64,000 nt of DNA from Vibrio ezurae NBRC 102218 (GCF_000467185.1 NZ_BATM01000001.1:124001-188000), one strand, 5' to 3'. Shown: positions 49,498 through 60,650, counted from the first letter of the stretch. Notes: generated by a model not told the origin, from the letters alone. Numbers and translations: made by a program.

Positions 49498-50451
49498 TTA
49501 ATGGTCGGTCTTATTAAAGGTTGTGGAAGAGTTAGTTGTAGCATACTCATTTACAGCAGATGCACTAGCGTAAAACGCGCCTTGCGCCAACTGTGCACTT
49601 AAAAACTCAATGACGAGTTTTATTTTTGGCGATAGATGCCTATTTTGTGGGTAGAGAGCCCAAATATTCTCTTTCTCTGCGCGATAATCCGTTAACAACT
49701 CAACTAAACGATGATCTTGTAAATAAGGAGCCACATAGAAATCCGGCAATTGAACGATGCCATGATCTTGCAATACGGCTTGCGTGAGTACATTACCACT
49801 GTTACAGCGTAAACGCCCTTTCATGGTCAGGTTTAACGGTTTACCGTCTTCAGTAAATCGCCACGTAGAAGACGAACCCAATAAGCAGGGGTAGTCAGCC
49901 AATTGTAGCGGATGTGTTGGCCCCCCATTTTCAGCAATGAACTTAGCGGAGGCGCAAATATGTTGTTGACGTTCAGCCAGTTTTTTCGCAATCAATGAAG
50001 AGTCAGGCAATACGCCAATACGAATCGCAATATCAAACTTATCGGCGATGAGATCTAAGCGTTTGTTGCTCAGTTGCAAATCCAGCTCTAACTGAGGATA
50101 CCGAGCGACAAACTCTATGAGCAGAGGCGCAATAACGCTCTCACCATAAGTAGTCGGCGCCGTTATACGCAAACGTCCTATAGGCTGAGAATGCACTTGA
50201 GTCACCTCTCTTTCTGCCTCAGCTAACCCATCAAGCAGCATACGACAATGCTGAGCATAGCCTAATCCCGCTTCGGTAACAGACACTCTACGAGTAGTTC
50301 TTTGTACCAGTTTAACCCCTAAACGCGCTTCTAATGCGGAAAGTTTACGGCTCACTTGTGCCACTGACGTATTCAGTATTTGTGCCGCTTTAGTAAAACT
50401 TTCGCTATCGGCGACCGCGACAAACTCTTCAATACCTTCCCACTGCGACAT
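49498..50451 (-). CDS. LysR family transcriptional regulator
   Basis: A 317-residue regulator. The N-terminal winged helix-turn-helix includes FVAVADSESFTKAAQILNTS followed by VAQVSRKLSALEARLGV; the effector-binding domain starts near residue 90 (PIGRLRITAPTTYGESVIAP). It is divergent from frmA with 118 bases between, and LysR proteins next to class III alcohol dehydrogenase genes often control them. That target is inferred. The last codons are overlapped by a possible longer tadA. Confidence 0.9.
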   Translation of the reverse strand: MSQWEGIEEFVAVADSESFTKAAQILNTSVAQVSRKLSALEARLGVKLVQRTTRRVSVTEAGLGYAQHCRMLLDGLAEAEREVTQVHSQPIGRLRITAPTTYGESVIAPLLIEFVARYPQLELDLQLSNKRLDLIADKFDIAIRIGVLPDSSLIAKKLAERQQHICASAKFIAENGGPTHPLQLADYPCLLGSSSTWRFTEDGKPLNLTMKGRLRCNSGNVLTQAVLQDHGIVQLPDFYVAPYLQDHRLVELLTDYRAEKENIWALYPQNRHLSPKIKLVIEFLSAQLAQGAFYASASAVNEYATTNSSTTFNKTDH

Positions 50452-50560
50452 TATTACACCTGTGTAAAAGTGATTTTCATATAGGCTAGTTTATCACCAG
50501 AAAAGAAACAATATAATCACCCTCATAGTCTAAAGTTTTAATTCATAGTTTCACCAATAG

Positions 50561-51718
<1,158 letters not shown>

Positions 51719-51729
51719 ATCTTTCTTTT

Positions 51730-51763
51730 AGGCGCTGTACATTATTTATTAATCGCAGCGCCT
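51730..51763 (+). terminator. Hairpin between frmA and fghA
   Basis: AGGCGCTG (51730-51737) pairs with CAGCGCCT (51756-51763) with TTTTC following. The loop is 18 bases, so termination is likely partial. Confidence 0.5.
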
Positions 51764-51804
51764 TTTCTTACTTATTAAAAAGCATTATTACTACAGGAAA
51801 CACT

Positions 51805-52641
51805 ATGTCCATCCAACTTCTCAGTCAAAATACCGTGTTTGGTGGACGCCACCAACGATACACCCATCAAGCGCACTCAACGAATACCCAAATGACCTTT
51901 GCCATTTTTTTGCCGCCGCAAGCACAGCAACACGCAGTGCCCGTATTGTATTGGCTATCAGGGTTAACCTGTAACGATGAAAACTTTATGCAAAAAGCAG
52001 GCGCATTTCGTAAAGCCGCCGAACTCGGCATTGCCATTGTTGCGCCAGATACGAGCCCCAGAGGCGAGACTGTCGCAGATGATGCTGAGCAGGCCTACGA
52101 CTTAGGTTTAGGCGCAGGCTTTTATCTCAATGCCACTCAAGCACCTTGGGATAAACACTATCAGATGTATTCCTATATTGTGGATGAACTGCCCGCACTC
52201 ATTGCAGAGCACTTCCCTGTCACCAATAAACAATCACTCGCAGGGCACAGCATGGGCGGTCATGGTGCATTAACCATTGGCTTAAAAAACTCACATCAAT
52301 ATCAATCGATTTCAGCGTTTAGCCCTATCACAAACCCAACAGAATGCCCGTGGGGCATCAAAGCATTTTCTCATTATCTGGGGAATGACCAAAGTACATG
52401 GGCCGAATATGATGCGTGTAAACTGCTTGCCAAACACGGCAGTCGTTTACCTATCCTGATTGACCAAGGTGACGCGGATGGCTTTTTAGAAGAGCAACTC
52501 AAACCGAACCACCTTATTGATGTCGCCGCGCAGCAAGACATCGACTTTGAACTGCGCATGCAAGCGGGTTATGACCATAGCTACTTTTTCATTTCTAGCT
52601 TTATCGATGATCACTTGAGTTTCCACGCCAAATATTTGTAA
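51805..52641 (+). CDS. fghA: S-formylglutathione hydrolase
   Basis: The enzyme hydrolyses S-formylglutathione to formate and glutathione, the step after FrmA. The 278-residue esterase-D-like protein has the nucleophile elbow AGHSMGGHGALTIGL and, near the C-terminus, DQGDADGFL with the acid and GYDHSYFFISSF with the catalytic histidine. The N-terminal VLYWLSGLTCNDENFMQKAG matches the family. It is 86 bases after frmA, probably in the same message. Confidence 0.95.
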   Translation: MSIQLLSQNTVFGGRHQRYTHQAHSTNTQMTFAIFLPPQAQQHAVPVLYWLSGLTCNDENFMQKAGAFRKAAELGIAIVAPDTSPRGETVADDAEQAYDLGLGAGFYLNATQAPWDKHYQMYSYIVDELPALIAEHFPVTNKQSLAGHSMGGHGALTIGLKNSHQYQSISAFSPITNPTECPWGIKAFSHYLGNDQSTWAEYDACKLLAKHGSRLPILIDQGDADGFLEEQLKPNHLIDVAAQQDIDFELRMQAGYDHSYFFISSFIDDHLSFHAKYL

Positions 52642-52667
52642 CAACCAGCGCTTTGGTTTAAACACAA

Positions 52668-52696
52668 AAAACCCGCTATACAACATAGCGGGTTTT
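52668..52696. terminator. Terminator between fghA and the AbgT gene
   Basis: AAAACCCGCTAT (52668-52679) pairs with ATAGCGGGTTTT (52685-52696) around ACAAC. It lies between convergent genes and should work both ways. Confidence 0.88.
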
Positions 52697-52724
52697 GTTT
52701 ATTAGAATCCGTTTATCGCAACGC

Positions 52725-54284
52725 TTACATTGTGTAAGTGTAAGGTGCTTGAATACCTAGCGGGATACCCAATGCCCAGTAAGCAAGCAAGAATATTGTC
52801 CAACCAATCAGCATGGCAATGGAGAATGGCATCATTAGTGACGCAAGCGTACCAATACCCGTATTCTTCACATATCGCTGACAGTACACCACCACTAGTG
52901 GGAAGAACACCATCAATGGTGAGATGATATTCGATACTGAATCACCTACACGATAAGCCGCTTGAGATAGTTCAGGAGAAATCCCTACCGCCATCAACAT
53001 AGGTACAAGGATAGGACCAATCAATGCCCATTTCGCCGATGCAGAGCCTACCAGTAAGTTCACCATTGCAGTAAGCAAGATCATACCTACAACTGTCGCT
53101 TCACCAGGAAGGTTCATCGCTTTTAGGCCTTCCGCGCCATATAGCGCAAGCATAGTACCAATGTTAGATTGACCAAATGCCACCAAGAACTGCGCACAGA
53201 AGAATGACATCACCATGTAAGCACCCATAGTGTTCATGGTGTCAGACATCGACTTAATCACATCATTACTGCTAGAGAACTTACCGACTACGCGACCATA
53301 AACAATGCCCGGAATGATAAATAGGATAAAGATCAATGGCACAATCGACTGCATGATAGGTGCAGAGAATGCGGTAATTTCACCTTCAGGTGAACGTAGC
53401 GCCGAGTTCTCAGGCATGATAGCAAACACTAACAGTGCAATACCGGCCATCATTGACCAACCAGCGTATTTGAAGGCTTTTGATTCAAGCTCGGTCATAG
53501 AACCCAAATCAGGCGCTTCTTCTGCGTCTTCGTCAACCGTAGTAGTAGCGTTCAGGCGAGGTTCAATAATACGCTCAGTAACGAACCAACCAATAGCTAC
53601 AATCAGTACTGAAGATAGTCCCGTAAAGTAGATGTTAGCCAACGGGTTAACAATATACTCAGGGTCTAATACGTTCGCTGCGGTCTGAGTAAACCCAGCC
53701 AACAGCGGGTCAATACCAGAAGGAATAAAGTTAGCAGAGAAGCCTCCTGATACACCCGCAAACGCGGCCGCGATACCCGCTAATGGGTGACGACCAGCGG
53801 CGTGGAAAATAATACCGCCTAATGGGATAACCAACACATAACCAGCATCTGCGGCCGTGTGAGACACAATCGCCACTAGAATTAGCATTGGCGTTAATAG
53901 TTTTGCTGGCGTAAAGCTCAGCATTTTTTTCAGGCCTGTCGTAATAAAGCCTGAAGAGTCAGCAACGCCAACACCCAGCATTGCCACTAAAACGATGCCT
54001 AGCGGTGCAAAACCGGTAAAGGTTGTGACCATATTGGCTAAGAAACTTGCTAACGCATCACCAGTTAAAAGGTTGGTAATTTCAAGAGGACTACCAGTGC
54101 GTGGGTTAACTAAGTCAAAAGAAACATTTGATAGTAAGGCAGAAGAGACCCAAACTATTATCAATGCCCAAAAGAATAAGATTGCGGGATCAGGAATCTT
54201 ATTACCTGCTTTTTCTATCAGGTTTAAGAAGCGATCCATACCACCTTGTTTAGGTGTAGCTGTATCGGCTAATTGGTTGCTCAT
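52725..54284 (-). CDS. AbgT family transporter
   Basis: A 519-residue inner-membrane protein of the AbgT family (p-aminobenzoyl-glutamate uptake, or in some species sulfonamide efflux). It has many hydrophobic segments; family features include KIPDPAILFFWALIIVWVSS near the N-terminus and a loop with GGFSANFIPSGIDPLLAGFT. Substrate direction cannot be read. The gene is alone; the 289-base region upstream to the pilin genes is AT-rich and shows no further gene. Confidence 0.9.
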   Translation of the reverse strand: MSNQLADTATPKQGGMDRFLNLIEKAGNKIPDPAILFFWALIIVWVSSALLSNVSFDLVNPRTGSPLEITNLLTGDALASFLANMVTTFTGFAPLGIVLVAMLGVGVADSSGFITTGLKKMLSFTPAKLLTPMLILVAIVSHTAADAGYVLVIPLGGIIFHAAGRHPLAGIAAAFAGVSGGFSANFIPSGIDPLLAGFTQTAANVLDPEYIVNPLANIYFTGLSSVLIVAIGWFVTERIIEPRLNATTTVDEDAEEAPDLGSMTELESKAFKYAGWSMMAGIALLVFAIMPENSALRSPEGEITAFSAPIMQSIVPLIFILFIIPGIVYGRVVGKFSSSNDVIKSMSDTMNTMGAYMVMSFFCAQFLVAFGQSNIGTMLALYGAEGLKAMNLPGEATVVGMILLTAMVNLLVGSASAKWALIGPILVPMLMAVGISPELSQAAYRVGDSVSNIISPLMVFFPLVVVYCQRYVKNTGIGTLASLMMPFSIAMLIGWTIFLLAYWALGIPLGIQAPYTYTM

Positions 54285-54573
54285 TGGGTTACCACCGTAT
54301 AAGGTTACAAAAATGTAAAACAGTAAAATATAAGTATTATTTTAATTTCGGTGGATATTCTAACCAACTAGCAAGTCAAAAACAGAATCTAAGTTTGCAT
54401 AATGTGTTATTTGGCGAATATTTTGCAAACAAAAAACAACAGCAAAACAAACTTAAAACAAAATAAACCACACTGACAAACAGAACACTAACTAGTGATT
54501 CACCTTTGCTTTATTCCCTCTATAAAAACCACTTCATATACAAAAATCGCCACCATAACAAAAAACAAACAAT

Positions 54574-54981
54574 CTACTCTTTAAATGCCACCCAAGTCGC
54601 AAGAGACAGCTGTTGCGTTTGGTGCCATGGATCGCGCCATTGTGCGCTAACCTGAATATAAGTACCGACAACCCCTAAAGAGGAAAACTCGACTTTTTGT
54701 TGATGAGTAATGTGTAAACTGGGGATCTCAAGCATTAACGACCAAGTATCCATACTCTCAGTGATGCTCTCGTTCAATAGCACTTCCATTCGCTGCAACT
54801 CTAATCGATTCTCAAGGTGATTTAATACCTGCATATTTTGCTGGGCTAATTTTGAGTCCCTTTGTATAAAAAGTCCGCCTTCTATCAATAAAACAGACAA
54901 CAACGAAACTAAAGCACTTGCGCTAAGCACTTCCAATAAACTAAAACCTACCTGCGATTTAAACCCTGAGTTAAAAGTCAC
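54574..54981 (-). CDS. Type IV pilus minor pilin, PilV-like
   Basis: A 135-residue prepilin. The processing motif is QVG-FSLLEVL, with Glu at mature position 5, followed by the hydrophobic helix SASALVSLLSVLLIEGG. The start GTG at 54981 has GGGGAG upstream and lies inside the end of the previous gene (overlap 11 bases). It closes a four-gene overlapping set. Such minor pilins prime assembly of type IV pili, in vibrios those for DNA uptake or adhesion. Confidence 0.8.
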   Translation of the reverse strand: MTFNSGFKSQVGFSLLEVLSASALVSLLSVLLIEGGLFIQRDSKLAQQNMQVLNHLENRLELQRMEVLLNESITESMDTWSLMLEIPSLHITHQQKVEFSSLGVVGTYIQVSAQWRDPWHQTQQLSLATWVAFKE

Positions 54982-55864
54982 GCCAGCTCCCCACCCGCCA
55001 ACTCCGCTTAGCAAACTTAAAACGAGCCTCCTGAAGCCGCTGTGTATTCTCACGTATAACCCATCCAGGCTCGCTTGCCTCTATAACCTGTAGAAGATGC
55101 AGGTGTAACCCGCCGTCTATGCTAAGAGATCCCGTAATGTTGACCTGCATGTCCACAGATTCTGTTTGCCATATCGCAAGTACCCCTTGCAATGTACTCG
55201 ATACCGACAGATCAAATGACGAACCAATAAACAGTAAGTTAACTGGGGTGAGCTGAGAGATATTAGTCATTTGCTGCCACTGCTGAGCACTCACAGCGCA
55301 GCTTCCTTTAATCACAACATCCCTTTGAGATTGCTGTAAGCGCGCCAGCAATTCATCCCCACATGTCGGCTTAGATGCCACCTCTAACACGCTCCCCCAT
55401 CGATGCTGTAATGATTCAATACTGTCGTAACCATAAAATGAAAGTAGCCCTGCGGGGTCCACTAAGCTTGAAGTCGTACTATATGAATGACTCACCGCGA
55501 TATTAGAGATCATGGCGTAGTCTTGCTCCCTTTCTCCAAGCTGCATCACTGCACTCGTGGCAACGCTGTTCTTGCTCACCTGAATTTGGAATTGATTACG
55601 TTGAGATAGTGGCTCAATTAAGACCTGTATTTCAGGGGCTTTGGGGCAGTCATCTGTAGACGGGGGCTGCATCGAGCTCAAATAGACCGCGACACAATTG
55701 AGCATTGACTCCAACTGCCAGTCTAAACGGGCTCTTTTTTGATACATATAGGACTGGCTACTTATTGCGTTGGCAAGATATCGAGCGTTATCCAAGGCTA
55801 AAAACCCAAGGACAAACAATAGCGTCAATACCATCAACAACACATAGCCTTTATTAGAATTCAT
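54971..55864 (-). CDS. Type IV pilus assembly protein, PilX-like
   Basis: A 297-residue protein with a short basic leader (MNSNKG) and the hydrophobic segment YVLLMVLTLLFVLGFLALD. Position 5 after the Gly is Met in place of Glu, as is usual for PilX/GspK tip subunits. Three or more Cys residues in the C-terminal domain could form disulfides (LNCVAVY, DDCPKAP, PTCGDEL, GSCAVSA). ATG at 55864 is chosen; the start overlaps PilW by 11 bases. Confidence 0.75.
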   Translation of the reverse strand: MNSNKGYVLLMVLTLLFVLGFLALDNARYLANAISSQSYMYQKRARLDWQLESMLNCVAVYLSSMQPPSTDDCPKAPEIQVLIEPLSQRNQFQIQVSKNSVATSAVMQLGEREQDYAMISNIAVSHSYSTTSSLVDPAGLLSFYGYDSIESLQHRWGSVLEVASKPTCGDELLARLQQSQRDVVIKGSCAVSAQQWQQMTNISQLTPVNLLFIGSSFDLSVSSTLQGVLAIWQTESVDMQVNITGSLSIDGGLHLHLLQVIEASEPGWVIRENTQRLQEARFKFAKRSWRVGSWRDF

Positions 55865-56429
55865 TGTCTTGCTCACCATTGAATACATCGCTATTGCGCG
55901 ATGTTGTAAGCAACTGGTGAGAAACAGGCGACTCCCCTTTAATGGCAATGGCATAGTCAATACGCAGCAACTGCCCCGATGAACCAATACCTGACACCTG
56001 CCACTGTCTTAAAGACAGCAACTTGTCATTCAACATTGAATAATTGATGTTCTGTGCGCAGGTTTGCGCAAGTGGTTGCGATGCAAGCGTAGCATCTGCG
56101 CAGTATTTAAGCTTATATTGCGAAGCGTCACGCCAAATAAAGAAACGGCGATAATCCCCTTGCGCATCTTGATACCCTACTCCTAAGGCTGATGCTTCTA
56201 TATAAGTAGACTGTAACTGCTGATAGCCAGAACGGCGGATTTCACCTCGCAAATAACGAGTTAAATATTGGCTTTCAATCAACAACTGAGTTTGCTTAAT
56301 TTGCACTGACAACAACTGCTGCTGATGTATTAGCACAGTGCACACCGCTAGCAATAACACGCTAGACAAACCTAAGCTCAAGATCAGCTCAAGCAGTGAC
56401 ACTCCTGTTTGAGCAGAGCGCCTCAACAT
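55854..56429 (-). CDS. Type IV pilus minor pilin, PilW-like
   Basis: A 191-residue prepilin with leader MLRRSAQTG and mature start VSLLELILSLGLSSVLLLAV, having Glu at position 5. The C-terminal domain has a Cys pair (LKYCADATL and AQTCAQNIN). It overlaps the upstream FimT-like gene by seven bases. Placement between FimT-like and PilX-like genes supports the PilW name. Confidence 0.8.
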   Translation of the reverse strand: MLRRSAQTGVSLLELILSLGLSSVLLLAVCTVLIHQQQLLSVQIKQTQLLIESQYLTRYLRGEIRRSGYQQLQSTYIEASALGVGYQDAQGDYRRFFIWRDASQYKLKYCADATLASQPLAQTCAQNINYSMLNDKLLSLRQWQVSGIGSSGQLLRIDYAIAIKGESPVSHQLLTTSRNSDVFNGEQDNEF

Positions 56430-56923
56430 GCAGGATAACCATACGCTCGCCCCTCCACAGAACAGATCCGTATTCGACCTGTAATGTCGTGGAAGATCAC
56501 CTTCAGCAACACTTTGCCATCGACAGCTAAGCTAATATTCCCATTGCCGTAAGGCCTGCCAGTCACACCACTAAAGCGCAGCATACTGAACGTCGGCACT
56601 ACCGATAAATTGGCAATAGATTGTGGATGCATTGCCCCATTAAATAACAACTCCGGAGGACGCTCGACATTATCAAGGTGTAAGGCAAATAAGCGATGAG
56701 ACGTAGCAGATACCTGAGTGTGCAACCAAAGATCTTTTTTCATGCCAAAGGCTGCATCACTTGCGCTTGTTAGCACAGCATGCACTTGAGCCGTTGCCGT
56801 TTTTATTTTTAGACTGTCTAATTGCTGCGTCATTGAAGAGACCATCCACTGACCAGTAACGCCAAGTACTAGACAGCAAATTACGACCTCTAAAATTGAA
56901 AAACCATAGGATATCTTGTTCAT
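56423..56923 (-). CDS. Type IV pilus minor pilin, FimT/GspH-like
   Basis: A 166-residue prepilin with leader MNKISYG and mature start FSILEVVICCLVLGVTGQWM, with Glu at position 5. The middle has QVHAVLTSASDAAFGMKKDL, typical of FimT/GspH pseudopilins. It is the first gene of the minor-pilin set. ATG at 56923 is chosen, as the extra upstream codons do not look like a leader peptide. In vibrios the same set lies beside dnaJ. Confidence 0.8.
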   Translation of the reverse strand: MNKISYGFSILEVVICCLVLGVTGQWMVSSMTQQLDSLKIKTATAQVHAVLTSASDAAFGMKKDLWLHTQVSATSHRLFALHLDNVERPPELLFNGAMHPQSIANLSVVPTFSMLRFSGVTGRPYGNGNISLAVDGKVLLKVIFHDITGRIRICSVEGRAYGYPAC

Positions 56924-57012
56924 TTGCCAAGCGTAGTCTACTTCGTTAACCGTAAACTGATGGCACAAATGCTATTGGAGGTAACTCGCAACCATTCATA
57001 CTTTTTAGGCAC

Positions 57013-57040
57013 AAAAAAGACCAACACTGGGTTGGCCTTT
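57013..57040 (-). terminator. Terminator after dnaJ
   Basis: On the minus strand AAAGGCCAAC pairs with GTTGGTCTTT (one G-U pair) around a CCAGT loop, with six T residues. It separates the chaperone and pilin transcripts. Confidence 0.85.
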
Positions 57041-57106
57041 GTTTATACCATTATGTCACTAGAACGGTGCGTTCAGAATGAGCATAGAAATTGGCAAGTA
57101 CAGATA

Positions 57107-58252
57107 TTAGCTTGTTAAGTCATCAAAGAACTTTTTCACACCGTCAAAGAAACCCTTTGATTTCGGCTTGTGCTTGTTTGCAGCATCGCCACCACAAGAC
57201 TCTTCAAACTCTTTAAGCAATTCTTTTTGACGAGCGTTTAGCTTCACCGGTGTTTCCACCACTAGCTTCACGATCAGGTCGCCTTGAGGGCCACCACGTA
57301 CGCCTTTCACACCTTTACTGCGCATGCGGAACATACGACCTGTTTGTGTTTCAGCAGGGACTTTTAGGCTGACTCGACCATCTAAGGTTGGTACTTCAAC
57401 TTCACCACCTAAAGCGGCCATAGTAAAGCTCACAGGTACTTCACAGTACAAGTTGCTACCGTCACGCTCAAAGATATGGTGCTCTTTAACATGAACTTGC
57501 ACGTACAAATCGCCCGCTGGAGCACCGTGCTCTCCTGCTTCACCTTCGCCAGAAAGACGAATGCGATCGCCTGTATCAACACCCGCAGGGATTTTAACGT
57601 TAAGTGATTTAGTTTTATGCTTACGACCTTCGCCATGACATGAGTCACAAGGGTCTTTAATAATCTTACCTTTACCATGACACGTAGGACAAACCTGCTG
57701 AACAGCAAAGAAGCCTTGACGCATTTGCACTTGCCCATGCCCATGACAGGTACCACAAGTTTGTGCAGAAGAGCCTTTCTTAGCGCCAGAACCGTCACAT
57801 ACGTCACAGCTCACTAACGTTGGAACTTCAATTTCTTTAGAGCAACCACGAACGGCTTCTTCTAGAGTAAGCTCCATGTTGTAACGTAAGTCTGAACCAC
57901 GTTGTGCACGCTGCTGACCACCGCCACGACGACCGCCGCCAAAGATATCGCCAAACACATCACCAAAGATATCGCCGAAGTCACCACTGCCGCCGCCAAA
58001 GCCGCCGCCACCGCCCATACCACCTTGCTCAAAAGCGGCATGACCGTATTGATCGTAAGCTGCGCGTTTTTGAGAGTCGGTTAGAATCTCATACGCTTCT
58101 TTCACTTCTTTAAACTTCTCAGCCGATGCTTCATCACCGTGGTTTCTATCCGGGTGGTACTTCATCGCAAGACGTTTATACGCTTTTTTGATATCACGCT
58201 CAGAAGCATCTCGGGCTACGCCAAGTACTTCATAAAGATCACGTTTAGACAT
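57107..58252 (-). CDS. dnaJ: Chaperone DnaJ (Hsp40)
   Basis: DnaJ delivers substrates to DnaK and stimulates its ATPase. The 381-residue protein has the J-domain with HPD in [12 protein letters not shown], a Gly/Phe-rich linker ([18 protein letters not shown]), four CxxCxGxG zinc repeats (for example [32 protein letters not shown]) and a C-terminal substrate domain. ATG at 58252 gives the family start [12 protein letters not shown]. It is downstream of dnaK, from which it is separated by 259 bases with hairpins. Confidence 0.97.
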   Translation of the reverse strand: MSKRDLYEVLGVARDASERDIKKAYKRLAMKYHPDRNHGDEASAEKFKEVKEAYEILTDSQKRAAYDQYGHAAFEQGGMGGGGGFGGGSGDFGDIFGDVFGDIFGGGRRGGGQQRAQRGSDLRYNMELTLEEAVRGCSKEIEVPTLVSCDVCDGSGAKKGSSAQTCGTCHGHGQVQMRQGFFAVQQVCPTCHGKGKIIKDPCDSCHGEGRKHKTKSLNVKIPAGVDTGDRIRLSGEGEAGEHGAPAGDLYVQVHVKEHHIFERDGSNLYCEVPVSFTMAALGGEVEVPTLDGRVSLKVPAETQTGRMFRMRSKGVKGVRGGPQGDLIVKLVVETPVKLNARQKELLKEFEESCGGDAANKHKPKSKGFFDGVKKFFDDLTS

Positions 58253-58511
58253 GTGTTTCGTCACCAATTTGTTTACTGTAAACGGAGAGACCGTTTAGTG
58301 TTTATATCGATATAGATGGCGGTTCTAGGTTCTTTCTAAAACTATCATCTATAGCGACAACGCTTTTACAAACAGAAGGGCGTTAAGGTTTCCCTAAACG
58401 CCCAACTTCAATATTGAAGAGCAAGCTTCCCCGAGCGGGAAACTTTACTAAAGAGATCGCTATTTAATTATCTATAGTGAATCAACCGTCGACCTCTTTA
58501 ATCGGGAAGAA
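58253..58511 (-). other. dnaK-dnaJ spacer with two hairpins
   Basis: GGGCGTT (58378-58384) pairs with AACGCCC (58397-58403). AAAGAGATCG (58450-58459) pairs with CGACCTCTTT (58490-58499) around a 30-base loop. Neither has a long T-run. They may protect the dnaK message or lower dnaJ expression. I see no sigma-32 promoter of its own for dnaJ here. Confidence 0.5.
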
Positions 58512-60422
58512 TTATTTCTTCTCGTCTTTCACTTCTTCAAATTCAGCATCAACAACGTCGTCGTCTTTCGCTTGCTCTTGACCTGCTTCAGCACCTTGTT
58601 GTGCTTGAGCTTGCTGTTGAGCAATTTCCATTAGCTTTTGAGCTGCTGTCATAAGCGCTTGAACTTTAGCGTCGATAGCTTCTTTGTCGTCACCAGACTT
58701 CACTTCTTCAAGCTCAGTAATAGCGGCTTCGATCTTCGTTTTCTCGTCAGCTGGAAGTGCGTCACCCGCTTCTTCGATTTGCTTACGAGTACCGTGGATC
58801 ATTTGGTCAGCTTGGTTGCGAGTAGTCACTAACTCTTCGAACTTTTTGTCCGCTTCTTTGTTAGCTTCTGCTTCTTGTACCATTTTCTCGATATCGTCGT
58901 CGCTTAGGCCACCAGACGCTTGGATAGTGATTTTTTGCTCTTTACCAGTTTGTTTATCTTTCGCTGATACGTGTAAGATACCATCCGCATCAAGGTCGAA
59001 TGTTACTTCGATTTGAGGCATACCGCGTGGTGCAGCTTGGATACCTTCTAGGTTAAATTGACCTAGAGATTTGTTGTAAGACGCTTGCTTACGCTCACCT
59101 TGAAGAACGTGGATAGTTACCGCATTCTGGTTGTCTTCTGCTGTAGAGAAAACTTGGTTCGCTTTAGTTGGGATAGTGGTGTTTTTCTCAACTAGCTTAG
59201 TCATTACGCCACCCATAGTCTCGATACCTAGAGACAGTGGAGTTACGTCAAGAAGTAGTACGTCAGTAACGTCACCCGCAAGTACACCACCTTGAACTGC
59301 AGCACCCATTGCTACTGCTTCGTCAGGGTTAACGTCTTTACGTGGCTCTTTACCGAAGAACTCAGTAACCTTAGCTTGAACCATAGGCATACGAGTCTGA
59401 CCACCAACTAGGATTACGTCAGTGATTTCGCCTACAGTTAGGTCAGCATCTGCTAGAGCAACTTTAAGTGGCTCAAGAGAACGTTGCACTAGGTCTTCAA
59501 CTAGAGATTCTAGTTTTGCACGAGTCACTTTAACGTTCATGTGCTTAGGACCAGTTGCATCAGCAGTAACGTAAGGTAGGTTTACGTCAGTTTGAGAAGT
59601 AGAAGAAAGCTCGATTTTCGCTTTTTCTGCTGCTTCTTTAACACGTTGCATTGCTAGTGGATCGTTCTTAAGATCGATACCTTGTTCTTTTTTGAACTCG
59701 TCAACCAAGTAGTTGATCATGCGAGTATCGAAGTCTTCACCACCAAGGTGAGTGTCACCGTTAGTTGCTAGAACTTCAAAGGTTTTTTCGCCTTCAACTT
59801 CGTCAATCTCGATGATTGAGATATCAAAAGTACCGCCACCAAGGTCATAAACTGCGATAGTGCGATCGCCGCCTGACTTGTCTAGGCCGTATGCTAGAGC
59901 TGCAGCTGTTGGTTCGTTAATGATACGTTTAACATCAAGGCCTGCGATGCGACCTGCATCTTTAGTTGCTTGACGCTGTGCATCGTTAAAGTAAGCAGGA
60001 ACGGTAACAACAGCACCAGTCACTTCTTCACCAAGGAAATCTTCAGCAGTTTTCTTCATTTTCTTAAGAACTTCTGCAGATACTTGAGGAGCCGCCATTT
60101 TTTGGCCTTTCGCTTCTACCCATGCATCACCGTTGTCAGCCTTAACAATTTTGTAAGGCATGATTTCGATATCACGCTGAACTTCTTCGTCTTCAAAACG
60201 ACGACCGATAAGACGCTTGATTGCAAATAGCGTGTTCTCTGGGTTTGTTACCGCTTGACGTTTAGCAGGCTGACCAACCAAAGTTTCGCCGTCTGTGTAA
60301 GCAATAACAGAAGCGGTTGTACGCTCGCCTTCTGCATTTTCGATTACGCGTGGTGCGTCACCGTCTAGAACTGAAACGCATGAGTTAGTTGTACCTAAGT
60401 CAATACCAATGATTTTACCCAT
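58512..60422 (-). CDS. dnaK: Chaperone DnaK (Hsp70)
   Basis: DnaK binds unfolded peptides in an ATP cycle with DnaJ and GrpE. The 636-residue protein has the N-terminal ATPase domain ([48 protein letters not shown]) and a peptide-binding domain with a C-terminal helical lid ending in the acidic tail [18 protein letters not shown]. Two sigma-32 promoters lie upstream. Confidence 0.98.
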   Translation of the reverse strand: MGKIIGIDLGTTNSCVSVLDGDAPRVIENAEGERTTASVIAYTDGETLVGQPAKRQAVTNPENTLFAIKRLIGRRFEDEEVQRDIEIMPYKIVKADNGDAWVEAKGQKMAAPQVSAEVLKKMKKTAEDFLGEEVTGAVVTVPAYFNDAQRQATKDAGRIAGLDVKRIINEPTAAALAYGLDKSGGDRTIAVYDLGGGTFDISIIEIDEVEGEKTFEVLATNGDTHLGGEDFDTRMINYLVDEFKKEQGIDLKNDPLAMQRVKEAAEKAKIELSSTSQTDVNLPYVTADATGPKHMNVKVTRAKLESLVEDLVQRSLEPLKVALADADLTVGEITDVILVGGQTRMPMVQAKVTEFFGKEPRKDVNPDEAVAMGAAVQGGVLAGDVTDVLLLDVTPLSLGIETMGGVMTKLVEKNTTIPTKANQVFSTAEDNQNAVTIHVLQGERKQASYNKSLGQFNLEGIQAAPRGMPQIEVTFDLDADGILHVSAKDKQTGKEQKITIQASGGLSDDDIEKMVQEAEANKEADKKFEELVTTRNQADQMIHGTRKQIEEAGDALPADEKTKIEAAITELEEVKSGDDKEAIDAKVQALMTAAQKLMEIAQQQAQAQQGAEAGQEQAKDDDVVDAEFEEVKDEKK

Positions 60423-60465
60423 CAGGCTATCTCCAAGAATTTAATTATCTGTTTCTTTATACCCC

Positions 60466-60495
60466 ATAAGTGGGGATGATTGGCTCGGTTTCAAC
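60466..60495 (-). promoter_or_regulatory. Sigma-32 promoter, dnaK proximal
   Basis: On the minus strand GTTGAAA (60489-60495), 13 bases, then CCCCACTTAT (60466-60475) match the heat-shock consensus CTTGAAA / CCCCATNT. Confidence 0.75.
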
Positions 60496-60550
60496 CCCAA
60501 GCCTGAAATTTTTTAAAGCAGTTAGCTTATGATTAATTGCTCTGCACCAT

Positions 60551-60578
60551 AGATAGGGGCTCGATTCTCTGTTTCAAG
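60551..60578 (-). promoter_or_regulatory. Sigma-32 promoter, dnaK distal
   Basis: On the minus strand CTTGAAA (60572-60578), 12 bases, then CCCCTATCT (60551-60559). The -35 match is perfect. Confidence 0.82.
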
Positions 60579-60590
60579 ACTTCTTATAGA

Positions 60591-60625
60591 AAAAAAACAA
60601 AAAAGAGGCTGAAACAGCCTCTTTT
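60591..60625 (-). terminator. Terminator after grpE
   Basis: AAAAGAGGCTG (60601-60611) pairs with CAGCCTCTTTT (60615-60625), and on the minus strand a long T run follows. It makes grpE and dnaK separate transcripts. Confidence 0.88.
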
Positions 60626-60650
60626 ATTGAGTGCAATCAATCGAAGTCGG

